Below the pieces are notes generated by a model. The model was given only the letters and a program-made list of their open reading frames with translations. It was not told where the DNA came from and did not search any database. From positions 62,001 through 126,000 of the forward strand of contig NZ_WMBT01000001.1 in the NCBI RefSeq assembly GCF_009708075.1: 64,000 nt of DNA, given 5' to 3'. This document shows, piece by piece, positions 1 to 8,396 of this stretch; positions within the stretch are counted from its first letter, which is position 1; every line of letters begins with the position of its first letter. The translations under genes and the position numbers were made by a program. The stretch is from Paracoccus lichenicola. Lineage in GTDB: Bacteria > Pseudomonadota > Alphaproteobacteria > Rhodobacterales > Rhodobacteraceae.

Positions 1-978
1 TCGGGCGGGTTGACGCTGGGCAATTACCTGGGCGCGCTCAAGCGTTTCGCGGCGCTGCAAGGGGGCGAGGCCCAGACGATCTATTGCCTGGTGGACCTGC
101 ACGCGATCACCGTCTGGCAGGATCCCGAAACCCTGCGCCGCAACATCCGCGAGGCCGCGGCGGCCTTCATGGCGGCAGGCGTGGATCCCGCGCAGTCGGT
201 CCTGTTCAACCAGAGCCAAGTCAGCGCCCATGCCGAAATGGCCTGGCTTTTCAACACGGTCGCCCGCGTCGGCTGGATGTACCGGATGACGCAGTTCAAG
301 GACAAGGCGGGCAAGAACACCGAAAACGTCAGCCTGGGCCTGCTGGCCTATCCCGCACTGATGGCCGCGGACATCCTGACCTATCAGGCCACCGCCGTGC
401 CGGTGGGCGAGGATCAGAAGCAGCATCTGGAACTGACCCGCGACATTGCCGCCAAGTTCAACCACGACTATGGCGTCGAGCAGTTCCCGATCACCGAACC
501 GCTGATCGAGGGGGTGGCGACCAAGGTCATGTCGCTTCGGGACGGATCGAAAAAGATGTCGAAATCGGACCCCTCGGACGCAAGCCGCATCAACCTGACC
601 GACAGCGCCGACGCCATTGCCCAGAAGATCCGCAAGGCCCGCACCGACGCCGACCCCCTGCCCGGCAGCACCGACGGGCTGAAGGACCGCCCCGAGGCAC
701 GGAACCTGGTCAACATCTATGCCGCCCTGGCGGACGAAACGCCCGACCAGGTGCTGGCGCGCTTCGAGGGCCAGGGCTTCGGCGCCTTCAAGCCCGCGCT
801 GGCGGACCTGGCCGTCGCCTCGATGGAGCCGATCACCCGGCGGATGAACGACTACATGGCCGATCCGGCGGAAATCGACCGGATCCTGGGCCAGGGCGCA
901 GTGCGCGCGGACGAGATCGCGACCCCGATCCTGGAGCGCACCAAGGAAATCATGGGCCTGCTGCGCACCCGGCCCTGA
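1..978 (+). CDS. trpS: Tryptophan--tRNA ligase, 5' end cut by window
   Basis: Charges tRNA-Trp with tryptophan in the cytoplasm (class Ic aminoacyl-tRNA synthetase). The reading frame is open from base 1, beginning [13 protein letters not shown], which is the HIGH-type ATP-binding region in its usual TrpRS form (TLGN), so only the first dozen or so residues lie outside the window. The second signature [10 protein letters not shown] is present near base 550. The remaining 325 residues match a family of about 335-345. A stem-loop terminator follows 20 bases after the stop. The TTG at base 10 is not a real start. Very confident of the function. Confidence 0.97.
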   Translation, partial: SGGLTLGNYLGALKRFAALQGGEAQTIYCLVDLHAITVWQDPETLRRNIREAAAAFMAAGVDPAQSVLFNQSQVSAHAEMAWLFNTVARVGWMYRMTQFKDKAGKNTENVSLGLLAYPALMAADILTYQATAVPVGEDQKQHLELTRDIAAKFNHDYGVEQFPITEPLIEGVATKVMSLRDGSKKMSKSDPSDASRINLTDSADAIAQKIRKARTDADPLPGSTDGLKDRPEARNLVNIYAALADETPDQVLARFEGQGFGAFKPALADLAVASMEPITRRMNDYMADPAEIDRILGQGAVRADEIATPILERTKEIMGLLRTRP

Positions 979-998
979 TTTTCGGGAAGCTGAAGAAA

Positions 999-1028
999 CC
1001 GCCGATGCGGACGTGTCGGCGGCTTTTT
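999..1028 (+). terminator. Rho-independent terminator after trpS
   Basis: Seven-base perfect stem CCGCCGA (999-1005) and TCGGCGG (1016-1022), ten-base loop, followed directly by CTTTTT. It lies 20 bases past the trpS stop and points the same way. Confidence 0.8.
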
Positions 1029-1141
1029 CATGCCGTGGTTGACCAAGGGTGCGGCATCACCCGACCGAAACAATCAACTATCTGATTTTGCTTGTTTTCT
1101 CTTGCATGACGCCTGAACGCGGGCTAGAAGAAAGGCAACAG

Positions 1142-1191
1142 CCAGCCAGCCTTTCCGCAAGCCAGCTTGTGAACACCAGCCAGCCTTCCGC
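1142..1191. repeat. Two-copy imperfect direct repeat
   Basis: The sequence CCAGCCAGCCTTTCCGC (1142-1158) recurs as CCAGCCAGCCTTCCGC (1176-1191), lacking one T, about 33 bases apart in the 274-base gap between trpS and the convergent oxidoreductase gene. No gene is visible in this gap; the rest is C-rich sequence without other clear structure. Confidence 0.45.
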
Positions 1192-1252
1192 CCGCCCGTG
1201 TTCAGACAAGACCGCCAGCAAGACAGCACAGCGCCATCCTGCCAGCCGCGTC

Positions 1253-2239
1253 CTACAGGGAGTTCATCACCTCTGCCGCGATCTCGAAGCTGCGCAGCCG
1301 CGCCGCATGGTCGTGGATCTGTCCGGTCAGGATCACCTCGTCCGGCCGGTATTGCGCGATCAGCGCCTGAATCTGGTCCTTCACCTGCACCGCATCGCCG
1401 ACCGCACTGATCTTCAGCGCCCCATCGACCATGTGCCGCATCTGCGGGCCGATCTCGCCGTCCAGGTCGCGCACCGGGCGCGGCAGCTTGCCGGGCATCC
1501 CGGTCCGAAGCCGCGCAAATGCCAGTTGCATCGAGGTCCGCAGATACCGCGCCTCCTCGGCCTCATCGGCGGCAAAGACATTGACCGCGATCATGACCCG
1601 AGGCTGGTCGTTCCACGGGCCGGGGCGGAAACGGTCGCGATAGATGGCGATGGCCTGCTCCATATCCCCCGGCGCGAAATGGCTGGCAAAGGCATAGGGC
1701 AGCCCCAGATGCGCGGCCAGTTGCGCGCCGAACAGGCTGCTGCCCAGGATCCAGACCGGGACATTCGTCCCCTCGCCCGGCAGCGCGCGCACCGCGGCGC
1801 CGGGACGCTCGGGACCAAGATAGTCCAGCAACTCGACCACGTCCTGCGGAAAGCTGTCGGCCATCGGGTCGCGCCGCAGCGCGCGGATGACGGCACCGTC
1901 CCCGCCCGGCGCCCGGCCAAGGCCCAGGTCGATGCGATCCGGGAATGCAGTGGCCAGAGTGCCAAACGCCTCGGCCACGGTCAGCGGCGCGTGGTTCGGC
2001 AGCATGATGCCCCCCGCGCCCACCCGGATCCGCGAGGTCACCTGGGCCACCAGCCCGATCAGCACGGCAGTCGCGGCGCTGGCGATGCCGGGCATGTTGT
2101 GGTGTTCCGCCAGCCAGAAGCGGCGATAGCCCCAGCCTTCCGCCTGACGCGCAAGGTCCAGGGTGTTGCGGATCGCGTCCGCGGCCTCGGAACCCTCGGG
2201 CACCGGCGACAGGTCGAGAAGGGAATACGGAATGTTCAT
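1253..2239 (-). CDS. LLM class flavin-dependent oxidoreductase
   Basis: Predicted FMN-dependent oxidoreductase of the bacterial-luciferase superfamily, group 1 (YhbW-like). The 328-residue protein starts [16 protein letters not shown], has the family segment [14 protein letters not shown] near residues 41-54, and the [14 protein letters not shown] and [12 protein letters not shown] segments of the TIM-barrel core. Length fits the group. It stands alone: convergent with trpS on one side and separated by about 140 bases from the GNAT gene on the other. The substrate cannot be told from sequence; members range from monooxygenases to proteins of unknown role. Confidence 0.88.
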   Translation of the reverse strand: MNIPYSLLDLSPVPEGSEAADAIRNTLDLARQAEGWGYRRFWLAEHHNMPGIASAATAVLIGLVAQVTSRIRVGAGGIMLPNHAPLTVAEAFGTLATAFPDRIDLGLGRAPGGDGAVIRALRRDPMADSFPQDVVELLDYLGPERPGAAVRALPGEGTNVPVWILGSSLFGAQLAAHLGLPYAFASHFAPGDMEQAIAIYRDRFRPGPWNDQPRVMIAVNVFAADEAEEARYLRTSMQLAFARLRTGMPGKLPRPVRDLDGEIGPQMRHMVDGALKISAVGDAVQVKDQIQALIAQYRPDEVILTGQIHDHAARLRSFEIAAEVMNSL

Positions 2240-2377
2240 GAGGCCGAGTTATGCGCTTGGCCCCGGAATGCAAGCGGCCGGATGCAGATTCTGCAACCGG
2301 CTTCTTCTTCACGAAAATATCCTCAGGGGGTGAATGGCGCGTTTGCGCGCCAGAGGGGGCGCGAGCGCCCCCTGCCC

Positions 2378-2962
2378 TTACATCTTGCGCAGATAGGTCC
2401 AGGTCGGCACCCGGGCATCGCGGGCCACCGACCAGCTTTCGGCATCGCCCAGATAGACGAAGCCGCAATTGGTCAGCACCCGGGCCGAACCGGGATTGTC
2501 CTGGAACGCCTCGGCGAACAGGGTGCGGGCCTTGTGCGGGTTGGCGCGCACCAGCGCATCCACCGCCTCGGTCGCGAAGCCGGTGTTCCAGAATCCCGCG
2601 CCGATCCAGAAGCCCAGTTCGGACTGGTCCCCCTCCATCCGGGTCAGGGACACGACGCCCAGCAGTTCGGCCAGCTTGTTGGCGGAACCGTCGATGGCCC
2701 AGACATCCTCGGTCCGGTCGGGCGACAAGGCGCGCGCGACAAAGGCTTCGGAAGCCCCGGGCGGCAAGGGATGCGGAATGGCCCGCGTCCCTTCGGCCAC
2801 GCGCTTGTCCGAGGTGTAATGCGCGATCATCCCGGCATCCGAAGGACGCAGCGGGCGCAGGATGAACCGTTCGGTGGCGATGACGGGCTGGTTCAGCGCA
2901 GAGTCCGAAATCTTCAGATCGTCCAAGCGCGTTCCCTCCCGCATCGGTGCAGACATGACCAT
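2378..2962 (-). CDS. GNAT family N-acetyltransferase, RimJ/RimL-like
   Basis: Predicted acetyl-CoA dependent N-acetyltransferase of 194 residues. After a 27-residue leader comes the typical opening IATERFILRPLRPSD; the acetyl-CoA loop is GFWNTGFATEAVDAL, in which the first position of the usual (Q/R)xxGx(G/A) is W. The C-terminal segment NPGSARVLTNCGFVYLGD is also typical of the RimJ/RimL group. It lies just downstream of rplU-rpmA on the same strand, an arrangement common in this family, but a GAAA-capped hairpin between them suggests partial transcriptional separation. The true start could be the second methionine at residue 3 or 7. Its target protein or small molecule is unknown. Confidence 0.85.
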   Translation of the reverse strand: MVMSAPMREGTRLDDLKISDSALNQPVIATERFILRPLRPSDAGMIAHYTSDKRVAEGTRAIPHPLPPGASEAFVARALSPDRTEDVWAIDGSANKLAELLGVVSLTRMEGDQSELGFWIGAGFWNTGFATEAVDALVRANPHKARTLFAEAFQDNPGSARVLTNCGFVYLGDAESWSVARDARVPTWTYLRKM

Positions 2963-2984
2963 CTTCCCTCCCCGGAAAACAGGC

Positions 2985-3010
2985 GGGGGACCGGCTTTCG
3001 CCGATCCCCC
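2985..3010 (-). terminator. Hairpin with GAAA tetraloop after rpmA
   Basis: An 11-base stem with one wobble pair (2985-2995 with 3000-3010) closed by a GAAA loop on the minus strand, placed 26 bases after the rpmA stop. A short T-rich stretch follows a few bases later. It probably ends or attenuates the ribosomal protein transcript before the GNAT gene. Confidence 0.55.
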
Positions 3011-3036
3011 TGTAACAGTGAAATGTTAAGCTCGGG

Positions 3037-3309
3037 TTACTCGGCGGCTTCGAGGGTCGCGGGGACCACCGAAATGAAGGTGCGGCCCTTCAGGCCCTTC
3101 TTGAAGGTCACGTGCCCGTCGGACAGGGCGAACAGGGTATGGTCCTTGCCCATGCCGACATTGTCGCCCGCCCACCACTTGGTGCCGCGCTGGCGCACGA
3201 TGATGTTGCCGGCAATGGCGGCCTGGCCGCCATACAGCTTGACGCCCAGACGGCGACCGGCGGAATCACGACCGTTGCGGGACGAACCGCCTGCTTTCTT
3301 GTGTGCCAT
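3037..3309 (-). CDS. rpmA: 50S ribosomal protein L27
   Basis: Large-subunit ribosomal protein near the peptidyl transferase centre. The 90-residue protein has the standard start [20 protein letters not shown] and the VRQRGTKW segment. There is no N-terminal prepeptide of the Firmicutes kind. It is 12 bases downstream of rplU, the standard L21-L27 pair. Confidence 0.98.
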   Translation of the reverse strand: MAHKKAGGSSRNGRDSAGRRLGVKLYGGQAAIAGNIIVRQRGTKWWAGDNVGMGKDHTLFALSDGHVTFKKGLKGRTFISVVPATLEAAE

Positions 3310-3321
3310 GGTTCGATCTCC

Positions 3322-3684
3322 TTACGCGTTTTCTTTGGTGCGGGCGCCGACGGCGGTCTTCACGCCGGTCGAAGCCGCGCCTTCGGCCAGAACATCGGTC
3401 ACCCGCAGCAGGGTCAGCTGCTGGCGATGCCCGCGCGTGCGCTGCGAGCTGTGCTTGCGGCGGCGCTTGACGAAGGTGATGACCTTGTCGGCCTTGATCT
3501 GGTCGATCACCTCGGCCTGGACGCAGGCGCCATCGACCATCGGCGCGCCCAGGGTCGATCCGACCATCAGGATTTCATTGAACTGGACCTTGTCGCCAGC
3601 CGCGGCATTCAGCTTTTCGACGCGCAGAACGTCGCCCGCCTGCACCTTGTATTGCTTGCCGCCCGTCTTCAGAACCGCGAACAT
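3322..3684 (-). CDS. rplU: 50S ribosomal protein L21
   Basis: Large-subunit protein that binds 23S rRNA. It begins MFAVLKTGGKQYKVQAGD, the invariant family start, so the frame's 33 upstream residues are treated as untranslated leader. The 120-residue product carries a tail after the KRRRKHSSQRTRGHRQ segment that is longer than the E. coli protein (103 residues), as in many alphaproteobacteria. First gene of the L21-L27 operon; its promoter must lie in the 261-base gap shared with the divergent peptidase gene at 3946. Confidence 0.97.
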   Translation of the reverse strand: MFAVLKTGGKQYKVQAGDVLRVEKLNAAAGDKVQFNEILMVGSTLGAPMVDGACVQAEVIDQIKADKVITFVKRRRKHSSQRTRGHRQQLTLLRVTDVLAEGAASTGVKTAVGARTKENA

Positions 3685-3945
3685 CGCTTCGTTTCCCTTG
3701 TTTCCGCGCCCTTTGGCCCCGGATCGCTCCGGCGTTGGGGTTTCCCGCCTTCGGACAGCGCATCCCGCGCATGGGGATGTCATTGAAAATAACGCACCGG
3801 CCCAGGGCGTTCGCCCGGCCGGTCCGCGTGCATATGGCGGATCAGGCCCTGCAAGTCAAGCAGGCAACAGCGGCGATATTTCGGCGGGCGGCTGGAACCG
3901 CGGCGCGGGACGCGGTTTTCCTGTCAGCCCTTCAAGGACATCATC

Positions 3946-4920
3946 ATGCAAAGCTTCACCTGCCCCGCCTGCGACACCCGCGTCTATTTCGACAACCTGT
4001 TCTGCGCCTGCGGCGAGCCGCTGTTCTACGAACCCGAGGCCCGCGCCATGTGGAACGAGGCCGAGCCTTGCGCCAACCGCGACACCATCCAGTGCAACTG
4101 GGCCGCCGTTCCGGGCGAAACGCTGTGCCGGTCCTGCGCCATGTCCGACACGGTGCCCGCGCTGAACGTGGGCGACAACCAGCAATTGCTGGCGCGCGCC
4201 GAACGGGCGAAACGCTGGGTGCTGGCCAACCTGTCGAACTGGCAATGGTTCACCGACGCGGACGGGGGGATGCGGCCCCGCTTCCAGATGCTGTCCGAAA
4301 ACACCGGCGGCGGGCGGGCCGTGCAGATCATGATGGGCCACGACAACGGCGAGATCGTCATCAACGTGACCGAGGCGGACGAGTTGATCCGCGTGCAACG
4401 CCAGCACCAGCTGGGCGAGCAGTATCGGTCGATGGTCGGCCATTTCCGGCACGAACTGGCGCATTTCCTGTTCGACCGGCTGGCTGCCGCGCCGGGCTTC
4501 ACCGACGAATTCCGCCCCCTGTTCGGGGACGAGACCGCCGATTACGCCGCCGCGCTGCAAGAGCATTACGACAATCCCAAGGATTCGGGAGAGGATTTCA
4601 TCACCGCCTATGCGACCTCTCACCCGCACGAGGACTGGGCCGAGACGGTAGCCCATCTGCTGCACATGGTCGATTTCACCGACAGCTTCGTCAGCGCGGG
4701 CCTGTCCATGAAGGACATCCCCGAGGATTATCAGCCCTATGCCGACACGGATGCCGACCGGCTGCTGAACATCGCGGCCGCCGTGGCCATCGCCATCAAC
4801 GACATCAACCGCGCGCTGGACAATTCGGACCTGTATCCCTTCATCCTGACGCCGAAAATCCGGGAAAAGATCAAGTTCGCGCATGGCTGGATCAGCAGCC
4901 ATGCGGAACGCGGGGCCTAG
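3946..4920 (+). CDS. Putative zinc-binding metallopeptidase with N-terminal zinc ribbon
   Basis: A 324-residue protein of the family annotated as putative zinc-binding peptidase. The N-terminal 70 residues hold paired cysteines of a zinc ribbon (FTCPACDTRVYFDN, CACGEP, LCRSC). The catalytic HExxH is HELAH near residue 169, and HEDWAET about 60 residues later could supply the third metal ligand or catalytic acid. No signal peptide, so probably cytoplasmic. A purine-rich AAGGA lies about 9 bases before the ATG. Its stop overlaps the stop of the convergent uup gene in the tetranucleotide CTAG. The biological substrate is not known. Confidence 0.8.
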   Translation: MQSFTCPACDTRVYFDNLFCACGEPLFYEPEARAMWNEAEPCANRDTIQCNWAAVPGETLCRSCAMSDTVPALNVGDNQQLLARAERAKRWVLANLSNWQWFTDADGGMRPRFQMLSENTGGGRAVQIMMGHDNGEIVINVTEADELIRVQRQHQLGEQYRSMVGHFRHELAHFLFDRLAAAPGFTDEFRPLFGDETADYAAALQEHYDNPKDSGEDFITAYATSHPHEDWAETVAHLLHMVDFTDSFVSAGLSMKDIPEDYQPYADTDADRLLNIAAAVAIAINDINRALDNSDLYPFILTPKIREKIKFAHGWISSHAERGA

Positions 4921-6725
4921 GAGGCGGCCTTTTCCTCCAGCGTCAGCCATTCTTCCTCGGCGGCCGACAGCGCCTGCTGCCGTTCGGCAAGCGCCTCGGT
5001 CGCCTTTCGGAACTTGGCAGGCGCGGTCGTGAACAGGTCGGGCTGCGCCAGGAACTCGGTCAGCTTGGCGATCTCGGCCTCCAGCCGCGCGATCACGGCA
5101 GGCAGCGCGTCGAGGCGGTGGCGTTCCGTAAAGGACAGGCCGGCCTTGGTGGCCTTGGGCTTCTCAGACGCGGCCTCGGGCTTCTTCGGCGCGCTGTCGA
5201 GGGTGACGGGCGCATCCTCGCCCCGCTGCGCCTGGTAATCGGACCAGCCGCCCGCATAGACGATGGCCTGCCCGTCGCCTTCCATCGCCACGGTCGTGTC
5301 GGCCACGCGGTCGATGAAGTCGCGGTCGTGGCTGACCAGCAGCACGGTGCCGTCGTATTCGCCCAGCAGATCCTGCAACAGATCAAGCGTTTCCACGTCC
5401 AGGTCGTTGGTCGGCTCGTCCAGCACCAGCAGGTTCGACGGGCGCGCCATCAGCCGCGCCAGCAGCAGCCGCGCCTTTTCGCCGCCCGACAGGCTGCGCA
5501 CGGGCGCGCGGGCCTGCGCGTCGTCGAACAGGAAATCCTTGAGATAGGCCACGACATGCCGGGGCTGCCCCCGCACCATCACCTGATCGGCCCGGCCCGA
5601 GACGCGCATGTCGGGATCGCCCGTCAGCGATTCCCACAGCGTCTGGTCGGGGTTCAGCGCCGACCGGGTCTGGTCAAAGACCGCCAGCTCCAGGTTGGTG
5701 CCCAGCGTGACGGTGCCCTGGTCGGGTGCGATCTCTCCGGTCAGCATCTTGATCAGCGTGGTCTTGCCCGCGCCGTTCGGACCGACGAACGCCACCCGGT
5801 CGCCCCGGTTCACCCGCAGGTCAAAGGGTTGCAGGATGGTGCGGTCGCCAAAGGCCTTGGCGATGCCCTTGGCCTCGATCACCTTCTTGCCCGATTGCGT
5901 GCCGGAATCGAACGCCATGGCCGCCGTGCCCTGGCGCCGGATCTGGGCGCCGCGTTCGGCGCGCAGGGCCGCCAGCGCGCGGACCCGGCCCTGGTTGCGC
6001 TTGCGCCGCGCGCTGATGCCTTCGACCGCCCAGCGGGCCTCGGCCTTGATCTTGCGGTCCAGCTTGTGGCGGGCGTCATCTTCCGCCGACCACACGGCCT
6101 CTCGCCAGTCCTCGAACCCCTCGAAGCCGCGTTCCTGGCGGCGCACCTCGCCCCGGTCGATCCACAGGGTCGCGCGGGTCAGACGGCGCAAGAAGGCGCG
6201 GTCGTGGCTGATGATGACGTAAGCCGCGCGGGTCTGCGACAAGTGATCTTCCAGCCAGCCGATCGCCTCGATGTCCAGGTGGTTGGTGGGTTCGTCCAGC
6301 AGCATCAGTTCGGGCGCCCGCGCCAGCAGCCGGGCGAGTGCCGCGCGGCGGCGTTCGCCGCCGGATGCGGTTTCCACGGGGCGGGCAGGATCGAACTTCA
6401 ACCCCTCGGCCGCCATGGCGACGCGGTAGGATTCGGATTCCGGCAGGCCCGATGCGGCGAAATCGCCCAGGGTGGCGAAGCCCGACAGGTCGGGATCCTG
6501 CTCCATGTAGCCGGTGGACACGCCCGCGCTGACCACGACCTCGCCCCGGTCCACCTCGACCAGGCCCGCCATGACCTTCATCAGCGTCGATTTGCCCGAT
6601 CCGTTGCGGCCCACCAGGGCCACGCGGTCGCCCGGCTGGACCGTCAGGGACAGCCCGTCGAACACGGGATCGCCGCCAAAGGTCAGGGAAATGTCGGTCA
6701 GTTGAAGAAGGGGTGCGCGTGCCAT
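4917..6725 (-). CDS. uup: ABC-F family ATPase Uup
   Basis: Soluble tandem-ATPase of the ABC-F group, acting on ribosomes or on branched DNA intermediates rather than in transport. The 602 residues contain two cassettes: Walker A GRNGSGKST, signature SGGERRRAALARLL and Walker B LMLLDEPTNHLD in the first; GPNGAGKTT, LSGGEKARLLLARLM and LLVLDEPTNDLD in the second. A linker and a C-terminal domain of about 80 residues, predicted coiled coil (SFTERHRLDALPAVIARLE onward), identify it as Uup rather than EttA. No membrane segments. Convergent with the peptidase gene, sharing CTAG at 4917-4920. Confidence 0.9.
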   Translation of the reverse strand: MARAPLLQLTDISLTFGGDPVFDGLSLTVQPGDRVALVGRNGSGKSTLMKVMAGLVEVDRGEVVVSAGVSTGYMEQDPDLSGFATLGDFAASGLPESESYRVAMAAEGLKFDPARPVETASGGERRRAALARLLARAPELMLLDEPTNHLDIEAIGWLEDHLSQTRAAYVIISHDRAFLRRLTRATLWIDRGEVRRQERGFEGFEDWREAVWSAEDDARHKLDRKIKAEARWAVEGISARRKRNQGRVRALAALRAERGAQIRRQGTAAMAFDSGTQSGKKVIEAKGIAKAFGDRTILQPFDLRVNRGDRVAFVGPNGAGKTTLIKMLTGEIAPDQGTVTLGTNLELAVFDQTRSALNPDQTLWESLTGDPDMRVSGRADQVMVRGQPRHVVAYLKDFLFDDAQARAPVRSLSGGEKARLLLARLMARPSNLLVLDEPTNDLDVETLDLLQDLLGEYDGTVLLVSHDRDFIDRVADTTVAMEGDGQAIVYAGGWSDYQAQRGEDAPVTLDSAPKKPEAASEKPKATKAGLSFTERHRLDALPAVIARLEAEIAKLTEFLAQPDLFTTAPAKFRKATEALAERQQALSAAEEEWLTLEEKAAS

Positions 6726-6834
6726 GGCTGCGCCCTAGCGCGGGGCGGGCGGGTGGTCAATGGATCACCGGCCACGCGGGGCTTGCGTCCCGCGCGTTTC
6801 GATCCCACAACAGCGGCGCAAGTCAGGAGTCGGC

Positions 6835-7773
6835 ATGGCGCGCAAGATCATCATCGACACGGATCCCGGCCAGGACGACGCGGTGGCGATCCTGCTGGCG
6901 CTGGCCAGCCCGGAACTGCAGGTGCTGGGCCTGACCGCCGTGGCCGGAAACGTGCCGCTGCCGCTGACCGCGTTGAACGCGCGCAAGATCGTCGAACTGG
7001 CGGGGCGGCCCGACATCCCGGTCTTCGCGGGCTGCGACCGGCCCTTGTCGCGCAAGCTGGTGACGGCCGAGAACGTCCACGGCCAGACGGGACTGGACGG
7101 CATCGAGCTGCCTGAACCGACCGTTCCCCTGCAAGCGCGGCACGGCGTCGATTTCATCATCGACACGCTGCGGCGCGAACCGGCGGGCACGGTGACGCTG
7201 GTGCCCATCGGTCCCCTGACCAACATCGCCCAGGCCTTCCGCCAGGCACCCGACATCATCGCTCGCGTCCAGGAAATCGTCCTGATGGGCGGCGCCTATT
7301 TCGAGGTGGGCAACGTCACCCCCGCCGCCGAATTCAACATCTTCGTCGATCCCGAAGCCGCCGCCGCCGTCTTTGCCGCAGGCGTGCCGCTGGTGGTGAT
7401 GCCGCTGGACGCCACCCATCAGGCGCTGACCTCTCGCGACTGGATCGAGGGGATGCGCGCCCTGCCCGGCCGCTGCGGCCCGGCCATCGCCAGCTGGATC
7501 GATTTCTTCGAACGCTTCGACAAGGAGAAATACGGCAGCCACGGCGCGCCCCTGCACGACCCCTGCACCATCGCCTGGCTCTTGCGCCCCGACCTGTTCC
7601 GGGGCCGCGAGATCAATGTCGAGATCGAGACGGAAGGCCGCTTCACCACCGGCATGACGGTCGCCGACTGGTGGCGCGTCACGGGGCGGCCCGCCAACGC
7701 GCTGTTCATCCGCGATCTGGACCGCGGCGGCGTCTTCGACCTGCTGAGCGAACGGCTGGCGCGGCTGCCCTAG
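6835..7773 (+). CDS. Nucleoside hydrolase
   Basis: Hydrolyses the N-glycosidic bond of nucleosides to base and ribose (IunH/Rih family). The diagnostic calcium-binding motif DTDPGQDDA is at residues 8-16, followed by the AENVHGQTGLDG segment and the late AEFNIFVDPEAA motif, all typical. The ATG at 6835 is chosen because a CAGGAG site sits 5 bases before it and the motif is then at the usual distance; the frame is open further upstream. 312 residues is the normal length. Whether it prefers purine or pyrimidine nucleosides cannot be read here. Its stop overlaps that of ompH (CTAG, 7770-7773). Confidence 0.9.
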   Translation: MARKIIIDTDPGQDDAVAILLALASPELQVLGLTAVAGNVPLPLTALNARKIVELAGRPDIPVFAGCDRPLSRKLVTAENVHGQTGLDGIELPEPTVPLQARHGVDFIIDTLRREPAGTVTLVPIGPLTNIAQAFRQAPDIIARVQEIVLMGGAYFEVGNVTPAAEFNIFVDPEAAAAVFAAGVPLVVMPLDATHQALTSRDWIEGMRALPGRCGPAIASWIDFFERFDKEKYGSHGAPLHDPCTIAWLLRPDLFRGREINVEIETEGRFTTGMTVADWWRVTGRPANALFIRDLDRGGVFDLLSERLARLP

Positions 7774-8396
7774 TCCGCCTGACCCTTCAAGGGCACGGTC
7801 CCGGCGCCGTCGCCCAGGTCCCTGTTCAACCGCGCGACCAGATCCTGCGTCAGGTCGATGGCGTCCAGCGACACGAAGACCGTGCGCCGGTCCAGGACCG
7901 CGACGGCCCCGCGTTCCTGCATCATCTCGCCCATCAAGGGCAGCGCCGCGCGATAAAAGGCCGCGCGGTCGGCCGCGGCCCAGGCGTTCAGATCCTGCAC
8001 GACCTGCGCGCGCTGGCGTCTGATCTCGGTCGCGCGGGTGTCGAAGGCTTCGGCCTGCTTGCGAAACTCGGCCGGGTCCAGCGTGGCGCGCTGTTCGGTC
8101 AGCTCGGCTTCCTCGGCTGACAACTGGGCGGCAAGGCGGTCGTTCTCGGCCTCGATCTTGCCGCCTTCCTCCTCCAGCACGCGCTGCGTGCGCCTGCCCC
8201 AGTCGGATGCCGTGAACAGCACGTCCTGGTCCACGGTCAGGATCGGCGCGGCCAGGGGCTTGGCACCGGCGGGCGTCTGGATCGTGCGCGAGGGCAGTTC
8301 CGGCGCGGCGGGGGCGCCTTCGGGCGCCTCTTGCGCCAGCGCGCCGCCTGCCAGGACAAGCAGCGCACAGGTGGCAAGCCGCCGCATGGTCCCCAT
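7770..8396 (-). CDS. OmpH/Skp family periplasmic chaperone
   Basis: Periplasmic holdase that escorts unfolded outer-membrane proteins to the BAM complex. The 208-residue protein has a signal peptide (MGTMRRLATCALLVLAGGALA), a proline-rich linker, and the long charged helical arm from about residue 80 to 140 that forms the jellyfish-like trimer in Skp. It starts on the last base of the bamA stop (TGATG), so the two are translationally coupled. It ends the envelope operon here: no lpxD, fabZ or lpxA follows, the next gene being a convergent nucleoside hydrolase. Confidence 0.9.
   Translation of the reverse strand: MGTMRRLATCALLVLAGGALAQEAPEGAPAAPELPSRTIQTPAGAKPLAAPILTVDQDVLFTASDWGRRTQRVLEEEGGKIEAENDRLAAQLSAEEAELTEQRATLDPAEFRKQAEAFDTRATEIRRQRAQVVQDLNAWAAADRAAFYRAALPLMGEMMQERGAVAVLDRRTVFVSLDAIDLTQDLVARLNRDLGDGAGTVPLKGQAD

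Noticed and set aside
1142-1191. CRISPR-like repeat pair
   Set aside because: Only two imperfect copies, no further units, no cas genes. A chance or local duplication is a simpler explanation.
1049-7115. Very long plus-strand open frames (1049-4165 and 3735-7115)
   Set aside because: They run antisense to or across well-recognised genes (LLM oxidoreductase, GNAT, rpmA, rplU, uup), have Arg/Pro/Gln-rich low-quality translations and match no family. They are products of high GC content.
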